Source: Pirellulaceae bacterium (GTDB lineage: Bacteria > Planctomycetota > Planctomycetia > Pirellulales > Pirellulaceae). Taken from it: DNA of 35,252 nucleotides. Shown piece after piece: positions 25,989 through 34,545 of the stretch. The position numbers were made by a program, and so were the translations under genes. The stretch covers positions 1 to 35,252 of the forward strand of contig JASMLW010000011.1 in assembly GCA_030748485.1 (NCBI GenBank). Reading direction: 5' to 3'. Position 1 is the stretch's first letter, and each line of letters opens with the position of its first letter. Below the pieces are notes generated by a model. It saw only the letters and a list, made by a program, of their open reading frames with translations. It searched no databases and was not told the DNA's origin.

Positions 25989-27578
25989 ATGTCGTCGGGT
26001 TTTGACCCCTATTACAAATGGCTTGGGATTCCTCCTAAAGATCAGCCCCCGCACCATTATCGATTGTTGGGAATCGAGATGTACGAGGGCGATCGGGAGG
26101 TGATCGACGCGGCGGCCAACCGGTTGATGGCGTTCCTTCAGGAACAGTCGGCCGGTGACGAGATGGACGCTGCGCAGAAGCTGCTCAATGAAATAGCGGC
26201 GGCCAGGTTGTGCCTGTTGAATGACGGCAAGCGATCGTCGTACGACAAACAACTGCGGGCGAAACTGAAGCCGGCGGCTCCGGCGGCGAAGGCCATTCCT
26301 CAAGCCAAGGCCGTTCAGGGAACGGCGGCTCCTCAGCAAGCGAAGTTGGTCAAGCCCGCGGACGCGGCTCCGCAAGCCAAGAAGGTTCACAAGGCGAATC
26401 CGCCTCCACCGCCGGATGCGCCGAAGCCGTTGATCAATACAGGTGGTGGTTCGACGCCGACGAAGGCCAGCACTCGGCCCACGCGGTCAGCTCGACCGTA
26501 CCAACGCAAGAAGAGCAATGCTCTGCCAATCCTCGTACTGCTCGGCTGCGTATTGGCGGCGGCGGCCGTGCTGGCGGTCGTGATGTTGTCGTCGAAACCG
26601 GACACGCAGCCAACGACTCAGTCATCCGGCAACGGTTCTCAGCCACGGCGGCCGGTCTCGACGCTGCGCATCGATTTGGGCGGCGCGGCTCGTCATGAAG
26701 TCCGCTTGCACATCGACAGCCACATTCAGCAATTGCCGGCGGACGGTCCGATTGAGTTTGAGTTGAACGAGGGCGCGCACGACTTGACGATCGAGCGCGA
26801 AGGGTATTCGCCAGTGCAGCAGCGCATCGCCACCGTCAAAGATGTGATCACCGACTACAAGATCGAGTGGGCGCGGTTGAAATCGAAAGACGGTCTTGAC
26901 GTCCGGCGGTCGTTCCAGAACTTGAACACCGACAAGCCACCCGTTGTCGGATCGGCGGGATCGGCGCAACCGACGCTTGTACAAGAATTGCCGGGCCTGC
27001 TGGCTTACTGGAGTTTCGATGAAGACCTGCTGGACCGAGGTGGTCGAGCCGCTCACGCTCAGTTGGCGGAGCCGGTCATCCGCGGCGGACTGATTGGCGG
27101 AGCCGTCACGTTGTCACCGGAAGCCATGATCAAAGTGAACAAGCCGCTCGGCGGCTTCGGGATGGGCTCGGGCGCAGCTGTCGGGGGTTGGTTTCGTTGG
27201 ACCGAGGGAAAAGGTCCGATTCTCTCGGGCCCGCGCTGGCGCGTCGTGACGAACGGTGAACGCTTGGTTCTGCGATCCGGCGAAATGAGTAGGCCGGCTG
27301 GAGCCGGAAACGTCAAGGAACTGCAGGGTCGCTGGGTTCATTTGGCCGTGCACTATCGCAAGGGCCCCAAGCAGTTGCAGCTGTTGATCAACGCTCGAGT
27401 GGCGGCGAAGCTGGAACTCAACAGCCCCCCTGGTCCACTTACGCCCTTGCAGATCGGCGCACCGGGTGGCGGCGCGATCGACGAGCTGGCCGCGTTCAGC
27501 CGCCCGTTCGCAGTCGATCAACTCAAGTCAATCGTCGATCAAGCGCCGAAAGAACGCGAACGCGAACCGGACGACTAA
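25989..27578 (+). CDS. Membrane protein with J-like, PEGA-like and LamG-like domains
   Basis: A 529-residue protein. Residues 1-90 contain the planctomycete signature FDPYYKWLGIPPKDQPPHHY and then RLLGIEMYEGDREVIDAAA... LLNDGKRSSYDKQL, which follows the DnaJ J-domain pattern but without an HPD tripeptide. A Pro/Ala/Lys-rich linker leads to one membrane helix (about 177-201, ALPILVLLGCVLAAAAVLAVV). Outside the membrane come a PEGA-like segment (about 222-295, FELNEGAHDLTIEREGYSPV) and a concanavalin/LamG-like fold (about 335-525, LLAYWSFDEDLLD, GGWFRWTEGKGPIL, RWVHLAVHYRKGPKQL, GAIDELAAFSRPF). The J-like part is thus cytoplasmic and the LamG part extracytoplasmic. It lies 209 bases after the Hsp70-like gene. 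The start shown is that of the family signature. Confidence 0.88.
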   Translation: MSSGFDPYYKWLGIPPKDQPPHHYRLLGIEMYEGDREVIDAAANRLMAFLQEQSAGDEMDAAQKLLNEIAAARLCLLNDGKRSSYDKQLRAKLKPAAPAAKAIPQAKAVQGTAAPQQAKLVKPADAAPQAKKVHKANPPPPPDAPKPLINTGGGSTPTKASTRPTRSARPYQRKKSNALPILVLLGCVLAAAAVLAVVMLSSKPDTQPTTQSSGNGSQPRRPVSTLRIDLGGAARHEVRLHIDSHIQQLPADGPIEFELNEGAHDLTIEREGYSPVQQRIATVKDVITDYKIEWARLKSKDGLDVRRSFQNLNTDKPPVVGSAGSAQPTLVQELPGLLAYWSFDEDLLDRGGRAAHAQLAEPVIRGGLIGGAVTLSPEAMIKVNKPLGGFGMGSGAAVGGWFRWTEGKGPILSGPRWRVVTNGERLVLRSGEMSRPAGAGNVKELQGRWVHLAVHYRKGPKQLQLLINARVAAKLELNSPPGPLTPLQIGAPGGGAIDELAAFSRPFAVDQLKSIVDQAPKEREREPDD

Positions 27579-27638
27579 TCGTGTCAAAGCGCGCCGCGCG
27601 GTGCTCAACTCGCACTCCCTAACACGAGAAGAAGCGCG

Positions 27639-29180
27639 ATGGACGGTGTGATTCTAGGATCCGGGCACAACAGCTTAGTCTTGCAAGCGTACCTCGCGCG
27701 CGCTGGGCAAGAGACGATTTGCCTGGAGCGGCTCGACGAGATCGGCGGCGGCCTGACCACAATCGAGCACCCCGCGGAGAGCGGTTTCCAACACAACACC
27801 CATGCGTTTTTTCATCGCGGCGTTACGCAGATGCCGTGGTACGCTGACTTGGAATTGGAACGGCGGGGCGCGCAGTACATCACCCCCGACCTCAACGTCG
27901 CCTTGCTCGCTTCCGATGGCCGATCACTTGAGTGGTGGGCGGACTTCGATCGGACGGTCGATTCGATCGCTCAGGTCCACGCCGGCGACGCGGCGACGCT
28001 CAAGAAGTGGCGCGATCGATTTCGCAGCATCGTTCGCGACATCTTGATTCCGGAAGCGCAGAGTCCGCCGCTGCCAATCGATGAGCGCCAGCAGCAGCTG
28101 CAGCAGACCGAGGACGGCCGCTATCTGATGGAGGTCAGCAAGGCGACCCCGCTCGAATTCGTGAAGGAGAACTTCCAACACCCGCTCGTTCAAGCTGGTT
28201 TGCTGTTCTTCAATGGTCTGCGGGAGGTCGACTTGCGTTGTCCTGGATTTGGTCACCACATTCCAGCGCTGTTGGCTAGCGACGCGCTCGCTCAAATGTG
28301 TGTTGGCGGCGCGCGGCAATTGGCGGTCGCCTTGGCTGCGGCCGTCACGGACGCCGGCGGCCAGATCCGCACAGGGGTCGCTCCACGCCGCATTGTGATC
28401 GAAGGCGACCGAGTCCGCGGTGTGGAACTGGAATCGGGGGAGCGAATCGATTGCCGGTGGGTGGCGTCCGGACTGAACCCGCAACAGACGCTCAATCAAT
28501 TGTGCGCCGAGACGCCTGCGGAATGGGCCGCGCGGACGGCGAACTTCCGCTACAACTTGCTGGCTCCGCTCTTCGCACTGAATCTCAATCTGACCGAGCC
28601 TCCGCAGTATCGGGCGGCCGCCGACGCGCCGCATTTGAACGACGCCCTGATGACGATCGTCGGTTTGGATCACGTCGATCAATTCGACGAGATTGTGGCG
28701 GCGCACCAACAAGGCGAAATCCCCAAAACAGTGATGTGGGGTTGTTGCCCGTCTCGCTTCGATCCGTCGCAGAGTCCGGCCGGTCGCCACACGGCGTTCA
28801 TGTGGGAGAAGCTGCCGTATCATTTGAACGGCGACGCTGAGTGCTGGAAGTCCGAGGCCGTGCGGCACGGCGAACAGATGCTTGACGTGTGGCGAGAATA
28901 CGCCCCGAATCTCAAGACGGCCGTCTTGGATCAATTCGTGCGATCTCCGCTCGACACGCGGCAGATGTTTTGGAACATGACGGACAGCGATCTGCTGGTG
29001 GGCGCTTTCGCTGAAGGGCAGGTCGGCTACAACCGCCCATTTCCTGGAGCCGGTCACTACCGCACCTGTTTCGAAGGTCTCTATCTGTGCGGATCGTGTT
29101 GTCATCCCGGCGGCAACATCACCGGCTTGCCCGGCTTCAACTGCTCACAGATTCTGCGAGCCGACTTGGGGATCACCTGA
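27639..29180 (+). CDS. CrtI/PYROXD2-like FAD-dependent oxidoreductase
   Basis: A 513-residue flavoprotein of the phytoene dehydrogenase/carotenoid isomerase-related family. The N-terminal dinucleotide fold is MDGVILGSGHNSLVLQAYLA with the following acidic end of beta-2 (ICLERLDEIGGGL). The central GGARQLAVALAAAVTDAGGQIRTG and the C-terminal FAD motif (LYLCGSCCHPGGNITGLPGF) complete the family pattern. Close relatives are annotated both as phytoene-type desaturases and as PYROXD2-like oxidoreductases, and no carotenoid gene neighbours it, so the substrate is open. GAGAAG lies upstream of the ATG. Its stop is eight bases from the stop of the convergent M50 gene. Confidence 0.9.
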   Translation: MDGVILGSGHNSLVLQAYLARAGQETICLERLDEIGGGLTTIEHPAESGFQHNTHAFFHRGVTQMPWYADLELERRGAQYITPDLNVALLASDGRSLEWWADFDRTVDSIAQVHAGDAATLKKWRDRFRSIVRDILIPEAQSPPLPIDERQQQLQQTEDGRYLMEVSKATPLEFVKENFQHPLVQAGLLFFNGLREVDLRCPGFGHHIPALLASDALAQMCVGGARQLAVALAAAVTDAGGQIRTGVAPRRIVIEGDRVRGVELESGERIDCRWVASGLNPQQTLNQLCAETPAEWAARTANFRYNLLAPLFALNLNLTEPPQYRAAADAPHLNDALMTIVGLDHVDQFDEIVAAHQQGEIPKTVMWGCCPSRFDPSQSPAGRHTAFMWEKLPYHLNGDAECWKSEAVRHGEQMLDVWREYAPNLKTAVLDQFVRSPLDTRQMFWNMTDSDLLVGAFAEGQVGYNRPFPGAGHYRTCFEGLYLCGSCCHPGGNITGLPGFNCSQILRADLGIT

Positions 29181-29188
29181 TCGCCCGG

Positions 29189-31402
29189 TCATCTCGACTG
29201 AAAACTCTCACCCAGGAACCGCCAAAACCGTTGGGCGATGGTGCGGCTGCCGACATCGATTCTCGCCGTGCCGCGAAATCCTGGTGAGAGCTGGGCGATG
29301 TTCGCAGTGTCGAGCGGAGCGAGCGCCTGGTAGACGACCTGCAGCGGTCGCTCGTCGCCGCTGGAGTCTGTTACAGTGTCCAAGGCTCCGCCCGTTTTGG
29401 TCGAAAGCTCCGGGGGAGCTTGTTCGAGAGGACTCTTGGAGACGAACTCCAATCGCGCCTTGAAGACGCGGCCCGGGTACTCGTCGAATTGCACTCGCAG
29501 GGATTGCCCGGGCAGCACGAATTCGATGTCGCGCTGGTCGATGACCAGCATCGCCTGCAGTTCGTCTGGATCGCCGATCAAACAGAACAGCTCACCGCGC
29601 TCCAGGCAGGCGTGCCGGTTCTCTTCGTCGAGCGGCGTGCCCGTCCAGCGCGGCAACTGCTCGAATTCTTCCTCAACGACGGGGCGCGGAGTCGCTGCGA
29701 GGACAACGCCCGCCCGCGGGCTCAGCAGCGTCAACTTTTTTTGCTGCCGCCGTTTGGACTCAATCTGCTCATCAAACTCCGCGATTGTGAATTCGGTTTG
29801 CGGAATCAGCGCGGCGGCTGTGGCGTCCGATCCTTGTCGTCGTTTGAGATGCGTGAGTCGGACTTGAGCCTCTGTTCGCTCACCTTCCAGTCTGCGAATT
29901 TCAAAGTCGATCTCGTCGTTGCGCAGCGCGGCGAGCGGCTGGTCGGCTTGCACAACGGAACCTTCCGACGCCTCGACGCCGGTCAGCTGACCCGCCGTCG
30001 TGACATAGACGGGCGCAGCGTTTCGCGGCTGGACGACGAAGCCCGCAGTCACCTGATGCGGGAACGGAGCCAAGCTGACGATACCGAACAGCAGGGCGAC
30101 AACTGCAAGTGTGGCGATCAGGCGCAGTGGTTTCACTTGACGAATCCTCCCGGGCGCACGAAGTGTGGCGACTAGCCGAACAACAGGTGTGACGATCAAT
30201 CCCCACAGCACGATTGCGGTGAGTAGATGAGCGAGTGGTTGCAGTCCGTAAGGCTCGAACATGTGACCCATCAGCCACAGGATCAAGACGACGACCAGCC
30301 ATCGGTAGACAGTCGAACTGACCGCGTACAGCGAGAAAGCGAGCCTCTGGCGGCGCGGCACGATCAGGTCCGCCGGCCAGGCCAGACCCAGGCACCAATT
30401 CCGCGTTACGCCGGTCAGCGCCGCCTTGGCGCGTTGGCTCAGGTTCGGGATTTCGAGGAGGTCGGAGAGGATGTAATAGCCGTCGTAGCGCAGCAACGGA
30501 TTGGCGTTGAACAACAGTGTCGAGACGCTGCAGACCAACATCGTGCTCAACGCCAGGAAGTGTAAGAGCCCTGGCTGCGAGAACCACCAGACGAAGACGC
30601 AGGCGGCGGCCAGCACCAGTTCGACGTAAACTCCGGCGGCCGCAATCGCCGCCCGCTTCCATTTGCTGGCGATCAACCAGGCGTCGGAAGCATCGCAGTA
30701 GAGGCACGGTGTGAACACCAAGAACATCACGCCGATTTCATGGCACTCGCGGTCAAAGTGTTTGCACGCGTAGGCGTGGCCCAACTCGTGCAGCACTTTT
30801 GAGCAAGCGAGTGCGATCGCCAGCCAGACCAGATTCGCGGCGGTGAAGAACTCGTGGAACTGGGGCAGCTTGTCGCGAAACTCATCGAATTGAACAATCG
30901 TCCAACCGAGCGCCAGCAGAACGAACGCCAGGCTGCTGATGACCGTCAGCGGATGATAGAGCCACTTGACGAGTGGATAGGTCGCGGTCAAGAAACGGTC
31001 GGGGTCGACACCGGGCAATCGAATCGCCAGCACGCTCAACAACCGCGACCAGCGCGACCGACGCCAGCGACGATGTCGCTCCCATAACTGCTCGCCCTGT
31101 CCTGGCGCGTCGGCGACGACCAGTTCGTTTTGATGAAACGACGCGACGAGCGACTGGAGTTCGCGCGGCGTCATGTTTTGATCGACGGCGGCGATCCGCT
31201 CGCGAATCTGGCGGTAACTCGTGCGGCCGTCGAGCATCTGCAGAATCGAAAAATCCTCCTCACTCAAGCGGAAGTAGGCGAGTGCGAGAGGATCTTTGAC
31301 GACGTAGCAACTCCTTCCCTGGTGTCGCTGGTGCTCGACATGCAAATCGGTTCGCATGATGAGTGCGACAGGGGGATCCGATTTGTCGACGCTGGTTGGC
31401 AC
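29189..31402 (-). CDS. PqqD-like/M50 metallopeptidase/HlyD fusion membrane protein
   Basis: A large integral membrane protein with three parts. The N-terminal 75 residues (HQGRSCYVVKDPLALAYFRL, EEDFSILQMLDGRTSYRQIR) resemble a PqqD-type peptide-binding winged helix. The middle is a site-2-protease/M50 domain: HELGHAY (His205 in this numbering) and NPLLRYDGYY (Asn301, Asp307), spread over several membrane helices. The C-terminal half is a HlyD/lipoyl adaptor (TAGQLTGVEASEGSVVQADQPL, coiled coil, LLSPRAGVVLAAT). Such proteins are found with peptide maturation or export systems. I chose a GTG at 31402, 17 bases after the upstream stop; the ATG at 31501 would overlap the upstream gene by 82 bases, and a later ATG at 31357 would also keep the domain. 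Confidence 0.88.
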   Translation of the reverse strand: MPTSVDKSDPPVALIMRTDLHVEHQRHQGRSCYVVKDPLALAYFRLSEEDFSILQMLDGRTSYRQIRERIAAVDQNMTPRELQSLVASFHQNELVVADAPGQGEQLWERHRRWRRSRWSRLLSVLAIRLPGVDPDRFLTATYPLVKWLYHPLTVISSLAFVLLALGWTIVQFDEFRDKLPQFHEFFTAANLVWLAIALACSKVLHELGHAYACKHFDRECHEIGVMFLVFTPCLYCDASDAWLIASKWKRAAIAAAGVYVELVLAAACVFVWWFSQPGLLHFLALSTMLVCSVSTLLFNANPLLRYDGYYILSDLLEIPNLSQRAKAALTGVTRNWCLGLAWPADLIVPRRQRLAFSLYAVSSTVYRWLVVVLILWLMGHMFEPYGLQPLAHLLTAIVLWGLIVTPVVRLVATLRAPGRIRQVKPLRLIATLAVVALLFGIVSLAPFPHQVTAGFVVQPRNAAPVYVTTAGQLTGVEASEGSVVQADQPLAALRNDEIDFEIRRLEGERTEAQVRLTHLKRRQGSDATAAALIPQTEFTIAEFDEQIESKRRQQKKLTLLSPRAGVVLAATPRPVVEEEFEQLPRWTGTPLDEENRHACLERGELFCLIGDPDELQAMLVIDQRDIEFVLPGQSLRVQFDEYPGRVFKARLEFVSKSPLEQAPPELSTKTGGALDTVTDSSGDERPLQVVYQALAPLDTANIAQLSPGFRGTARIDVGSRTIAQRFWRFLGESFQSR

Positions 31403-31419
31403 GAGCAGGTCGTCCGTCT

Positions 31420-33390
31420 TCAGAAGCGAAACAGGACTCGCGATTGGACGAATTCGATCGCCTCGCGAAGCCAAACGTAGCCGACTGATCGCCGGCCGCA
31501 ATGAATCCTGGCGATGACGGTGGCTCCCGGCTGCAATGTCGGCAGCGCGGTCTTGTCGATCTCGACGACGAGTGGCACGCCGTGTCCGAGCCGTGGGTCG
31601 ACGCGCGTCGAGCGGGCGATGGTCTTCAACGTTCCCGTCTGCCGCACGTCCGGGTCCGTCAACACGACGAAGTCAACGGTCAGCTCCGACGAGTCGCCAA
31701 ATGCTTCGTAGAGGTGGCCGGCGCGCTGGTCCGGCAACGTGAGTTTGAGCACCCAGGGGCCGTCCAGTCGCGCGATCGTCATCAGCAGTTGACCGCGCTG
31801 CACGGGGCGTGAGTTGAGTCGTTCGCGCAACTCCAGCGTGATCGCCTCGCCCTTGATGGGGCTCCTGATCGCCAACCGCTCACGGCGCCGTTGGAGCAAT
31901 TTGAGTTGCTCCCGCAGTCCGGCGATGGCGGCGTTCAACTCTTGCTCGTCCGCCGCGTACTGATCCTTCAACGCCGCCGTCGCAGCCGAATCTCCGCTCG
32001 TCGCAACTCGCATTGCCTTGACCGACTCGAGCTTCTTCGCGTTGGTGAGCAGTTGGCCGTTGATCTCCTGAATTCGATAGTCGAGCTGTTCGTCCTGCAG
32101 CGTCAACAAGACTCCGCCCGCCTCGACTCGATCCCCATCGGCAACCAATAGTTCGGTGACGACGCCGTCAGCGTGCGCAAAGACGTGGCGTCGGGCTTGG
32201 GGTTGCAACTGACCCTCGGCCGTCAGTGTGAAGTCCGTCTCGACCAGCAGCATCGCCGCTCCGATCACGATCACGATCGCCACGGCGGCGAGTAGCTTTA
32301 GCAAACGGCTAGTTGGAAACCCACCGCTCGACCAGATCGACGCCAAGGGGATTCGCTCGTAGCTGAGCGCGTTGGCCAGCGCCGGACCGGCATGGTTGGC
32401 GATGGCCGCCAGCGACGAAGCAGATGACGGCGCAGGCGGCGCGGACTTGAACCACTCGGCGACCAATCCTCCGACCAGTTCAGGTTGCGGCTGACTGTCG
32501 TCGTTCGAGAGACTGGATTGCGGCGCGGCGAACAGCGGTTGGATTCGCAGCGTCCGCGCCGACGACTCATCGACGTAGCTTTGCCAGGCGGCGTCGGTTT
32601 GCGGCGAGCTCCCATCGCCAGGCAACTCGATCGCTTCACCGGCGACTAGTGCCGGACGAGCGAGTTGCTCGAGCAACCGCACTGTGGTGGAGGCTCGTTG
32701 CACAACCGCCTGCCCGCTGACGGCGGCCACCGACCACTTGGCTCCGCGACGGACAAGCACTGTCAGCCGCTCGGCGTCGACGATCCGACGACCGTCATTG
32801 ACGATCGCGTAAACGGTCGGTCCAAGTCGCAACTCGGAATGAACGAGTTGAGCGAATCGATCGTAGAGCGCCGCCTGTTGTTGAAACCGCTCCAGCTCCC
32901 GCAGCCGCTGTTGACGATGGAAGGCGGCGGCCAGGTCGGCGACGATCGCCAAAAACCGCACGGCTCCTTGCTCCTGCTCGGGAGAACGTTTCGCCGGCAA
33001 GATCACCGACAACGCGCGTTCCGCGGCCGCGTCGTCGATCGGTGCGGCGACAATCAGCAACTCGCCGCCGTCGATCGACACGGGGCGCGTGGACGGTTGG
33101 GATACGGAGCCGAGGTGTTGCGCCGCGACTGCGTCGAGTTCGGTGGCTCCGCTGCTGTACTCGGCAATCCACCGCCGCGCCTGAAGCCGCCAATACGTCG
33201 CCGCGACAGCGCCGGTGGCGGGCGCGAGCCGGGCAAGCACGGCCGTATAAAACGCACATTCGGTTGAGTCAGCCTGCGCGAGACCGGCGATTTCGTCGAT
33301 CGTACGCGCCAGCTCGGGAGTCGGGTCGGGAGCCGCCAAAGGTTGACCGAGACCGAACGATCTCGCCCCTGGTTTGAAGAGTTGATGCAA
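31420..33390 (-). CDS. GAF-GAF-HlyD membrane-fusion-type protein
   Basis: A 656-residue protein. About residues 20-355 hold two GAF-like modules (AFYTAVLARLAPATGAVAATYW; then AALYDRFAQLVHSELRLGP, RLTVLVRRGAKWSVAAVSG), which are cytoplasmic ligand or signalling folds. One membrane helix follows (about 361-382, LLKLLAAVAIVIVIGAAMLL), then a HlyD adaptor: HADGVVTELLVADGDRVEAGG (lipoyl half), an alpha-hairpin coiled coil with KKLESVKAMR and LREQLKLLQRRRE, and LAIRSPIKGEAITLELRERL (second half). The start is a TTG immediately preceded in frame by a stop codon, so nothing longer is possible. It lies just upstream of the M50 fusion gene and presumably forms one transcription unit with it. Confidence 0.88.
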   Translation of the reverse strand: MHQLFKPGARSFGLGQPLAAPDPTPELARTIDEIAGLAQADSTECAFYTAVLARLAPATGAVAATYWRLQARRWIAEYSSGATELDAVAAQHLGSVSQPSTRPVSIDGGELLIVAAPIDDAAAERALSVILPAKRSPEQEQGAVRFLAIVADLAAAFHRQQRLRELERFQQQAALYDRFAQLVHSELRLGPTVYAIVNDGRRIVDAERLTVLVRRGAKWSVAAVSGQAVVQRASTTVRLLEQLARPALVAGEAIELPGDGSSPQTDAAWQSYVDESSARTLRIQPLFAAPQSSLSNDDSQPQPELVGGLVAEWFKSAPPAPSSASSLAAIANHAGPALANALSYERIPLASIWSSGGFPTSRLLKLLAAVAIVIVIGAAMLLVETDFTLTAEGQLQPQARRHVFAHADGVVTELLVADGDRVEAGGVLLTLQDEQLDYRIQEINGQLLTNAKKLESVKAMRVATSGDSAATAALKDQYAADEQELNAAIAGLREQLKLLQRRRERLAIRSPIKGEAITLELRERLNSRPVQRGQLLMTIARLDGPWVLKLTLPDQRAGHLYEAFGDSSELTVDFVVLTDPDVRQTGTLKTIARSTRVDPRLGHGVPLVVEIDKTALPTLQPGATVIARIHCGRRSVGYVWLREAIEFVQSRVLFRF

Positions 33391-33490
33391 TCAAGTCTAA
33401 CCGAAGACGCCTTCAGGAGTAGGATCCGCGCACCGTTCAGACGGTGGAGGCTGACAAGTGGTCGCCGGGATTGCATTGCGCGGCGAACTT

Positions 33491-33519
33491 TTGGGGAATT
33501 GCCGATCACCGACTATATT
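33491..33519 (+). promoter_or_regulatory. Candidate promoter of the small HlyD gene
   Basis: TTGGGG (33491-33496), 17-base spacer, TATATT (33514-33519), in the 185-base divergent region between the two HlyD-type genes. The same AT-rich patch (33512-33530) could supply a -10 for the divergent minus-strand operon. Confidence 0.45.
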
Positions 33520-33575
33520 GAATCTATACCCTTTCCGATGTCCTCGGTTTACTAGCGGGATCGAGGAGAACTGCG

Positions 33576-34487
33576 ATGACAACCAATGCGGCGATACTCT
33601 TCGCGGCTGTGCTTCTGACCGGACCGAGCCCTCAATCGGCCGATTCCGATTCAACCGGAGAAGCGACCCCGCGCCCCACTCTCGTGATCGAAGAGGCTCA
33701 CGTCACGCTGATCGGCGAGGCGAGCGTGCCGGCCCGCGAATCGGGTGTGCTGATCGAGGTCAACGTCAGGGAAGGTGACCAAGTCAAGGCGGGCGACGCG
33801 CTCGGCCGCATCGATGAACAACTCGCCGGACTCGACGTCGAGTACGCGGAAATCGACGCCGAGATGGCGAAGTACAAGAGTGAAAGCGATGTCGATATTC
33901 GCTTCAATCAAACAGCGGCTCGAGTCGCCAAGGCCGAACTGGATCGAGCCGTCGCCTCGGCGAAGGAATATGAGAAGAGCGTTTCGAAAACCGAACTCGA
34001 TCGTAAGCAACTGGTCTACGATCAGTCGAAATTGGCGATCGAACAAGCTGAGCGCGATCAGAAAGTATCGCAACTGGGCGCTCGACTGAAGCAGCAACAA
34101 CGCCGCTCGGCGACGATGAAGGTTGCCCGCTGTGAACTCCGCTCCCCAATTGATGGCGTGGTCGTCGAGATTCTCCACAACAAAGGTGAATGGCTCGACC
34201 CGGGCGAGCCGCTCGTGCGAATTCTCACTCTCAATCCGCTGCGAGTCGAGTTCTTCGTTGCCGCCAGTCGATACGGACAAGCCGAATTGATCGGACATCA
34301 GGTCGAATTGGAAACGCAACTGCCGGGAGACAAGAAGGGGTTGTTCGCGGGTGAAATCGTCTTCGTCAGTCCCGAGATTCAACCGGTCAACGGTCAAATC
34401 CGTGTCTACGCCGAAGTGCAGAACCCCGAGTATCTGCTCCGTCCGGGCGCTCGCGGCAAACTGACCATTCAACTCGACAACGAGTAG
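33576..34487 (+). CDS. Small HlyD-family periplasmic adaptor protein
   Basis: A 303-residue membrane-fusion/adaptor-type protein. Residues 1-22 are a short signal peptide (AAILFAAVLLTGPSPQSA). The lipoyl/barrel-sandwich half is ESGVLIEVNVREGDQVKAGDALGRID, followed by a long charged alpha-hairpin (about 95-190), CELRSPIDGVVVEILHNKGEWLDPGEPL, then beta-barrel strands (LRVEFFVAASRYGQAELI, EIVFVSPEIQPVNGQIRVYAEVQ). GAGGAG at 33563-33568 precedes the ATG. It is shorter than typical RND adaptors and no RND or ABC permease follows, so it probably works with the M50/HlyD proteins encoded divergently. Convergent with the DUF1501 gene downstream. Confidence 0.92.
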   Translation: MTTNAAILFAAVLLTGPSPQSADSDSTGEATPRPTLVIEEAHVTLIGEASVPARESGVLIEVNVREGDQVKAGDALGRIDEQLAGLDVEYAEIDAEMAKYKSESDVDIRFNQTAARVAKAELDRAVASAKEYEKSVSKTELDRKQLVYDQSKLAIEQAERDQKVSQLGARLKQQQRRSATMKVARCELRSPIDGVVVEILHNKGEWLDPGEPLVRILTLNPLRVEFFVAASRYGQAELIGHQVELETQLPGDKKGLFAGEIVFVSPEIQPVNGQIRVYAEVQNPEYLLRPGARGKLTIQLDNE

Positions 34488-34515
34488 GTCTGCTGCGGGC
34501 GCGACAAGCGCGACC

Positions 34516-34545
34516 GACTAGGCGAGGATACGGACTAGGCGAGGA
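34516..34545. repeat. 13-bp direct repeat at the end of DUF1501
   Basis: GACTAGGCGAGGA occurs at 34516-34528 and 34533-34545 (period 17). The second copy contains the stop codon of the minus-strand gene, so its last codons and stop are duplicated just past the gene end. Confidence 0.85.

Noticed and set aside
25783..26103. Small open frame between the Hsp70-like and J-like genes
   Set aside because: It overlaps the start of the J-like gene in another frame and has no recognisable sequence or ribosome site.
27924..29105. 393-residue open frame antisense to the FAD oxidoreductase
   Set aside because: Shadow-frame composition; the sense frame has complete FAD-binding motifs at both ends.
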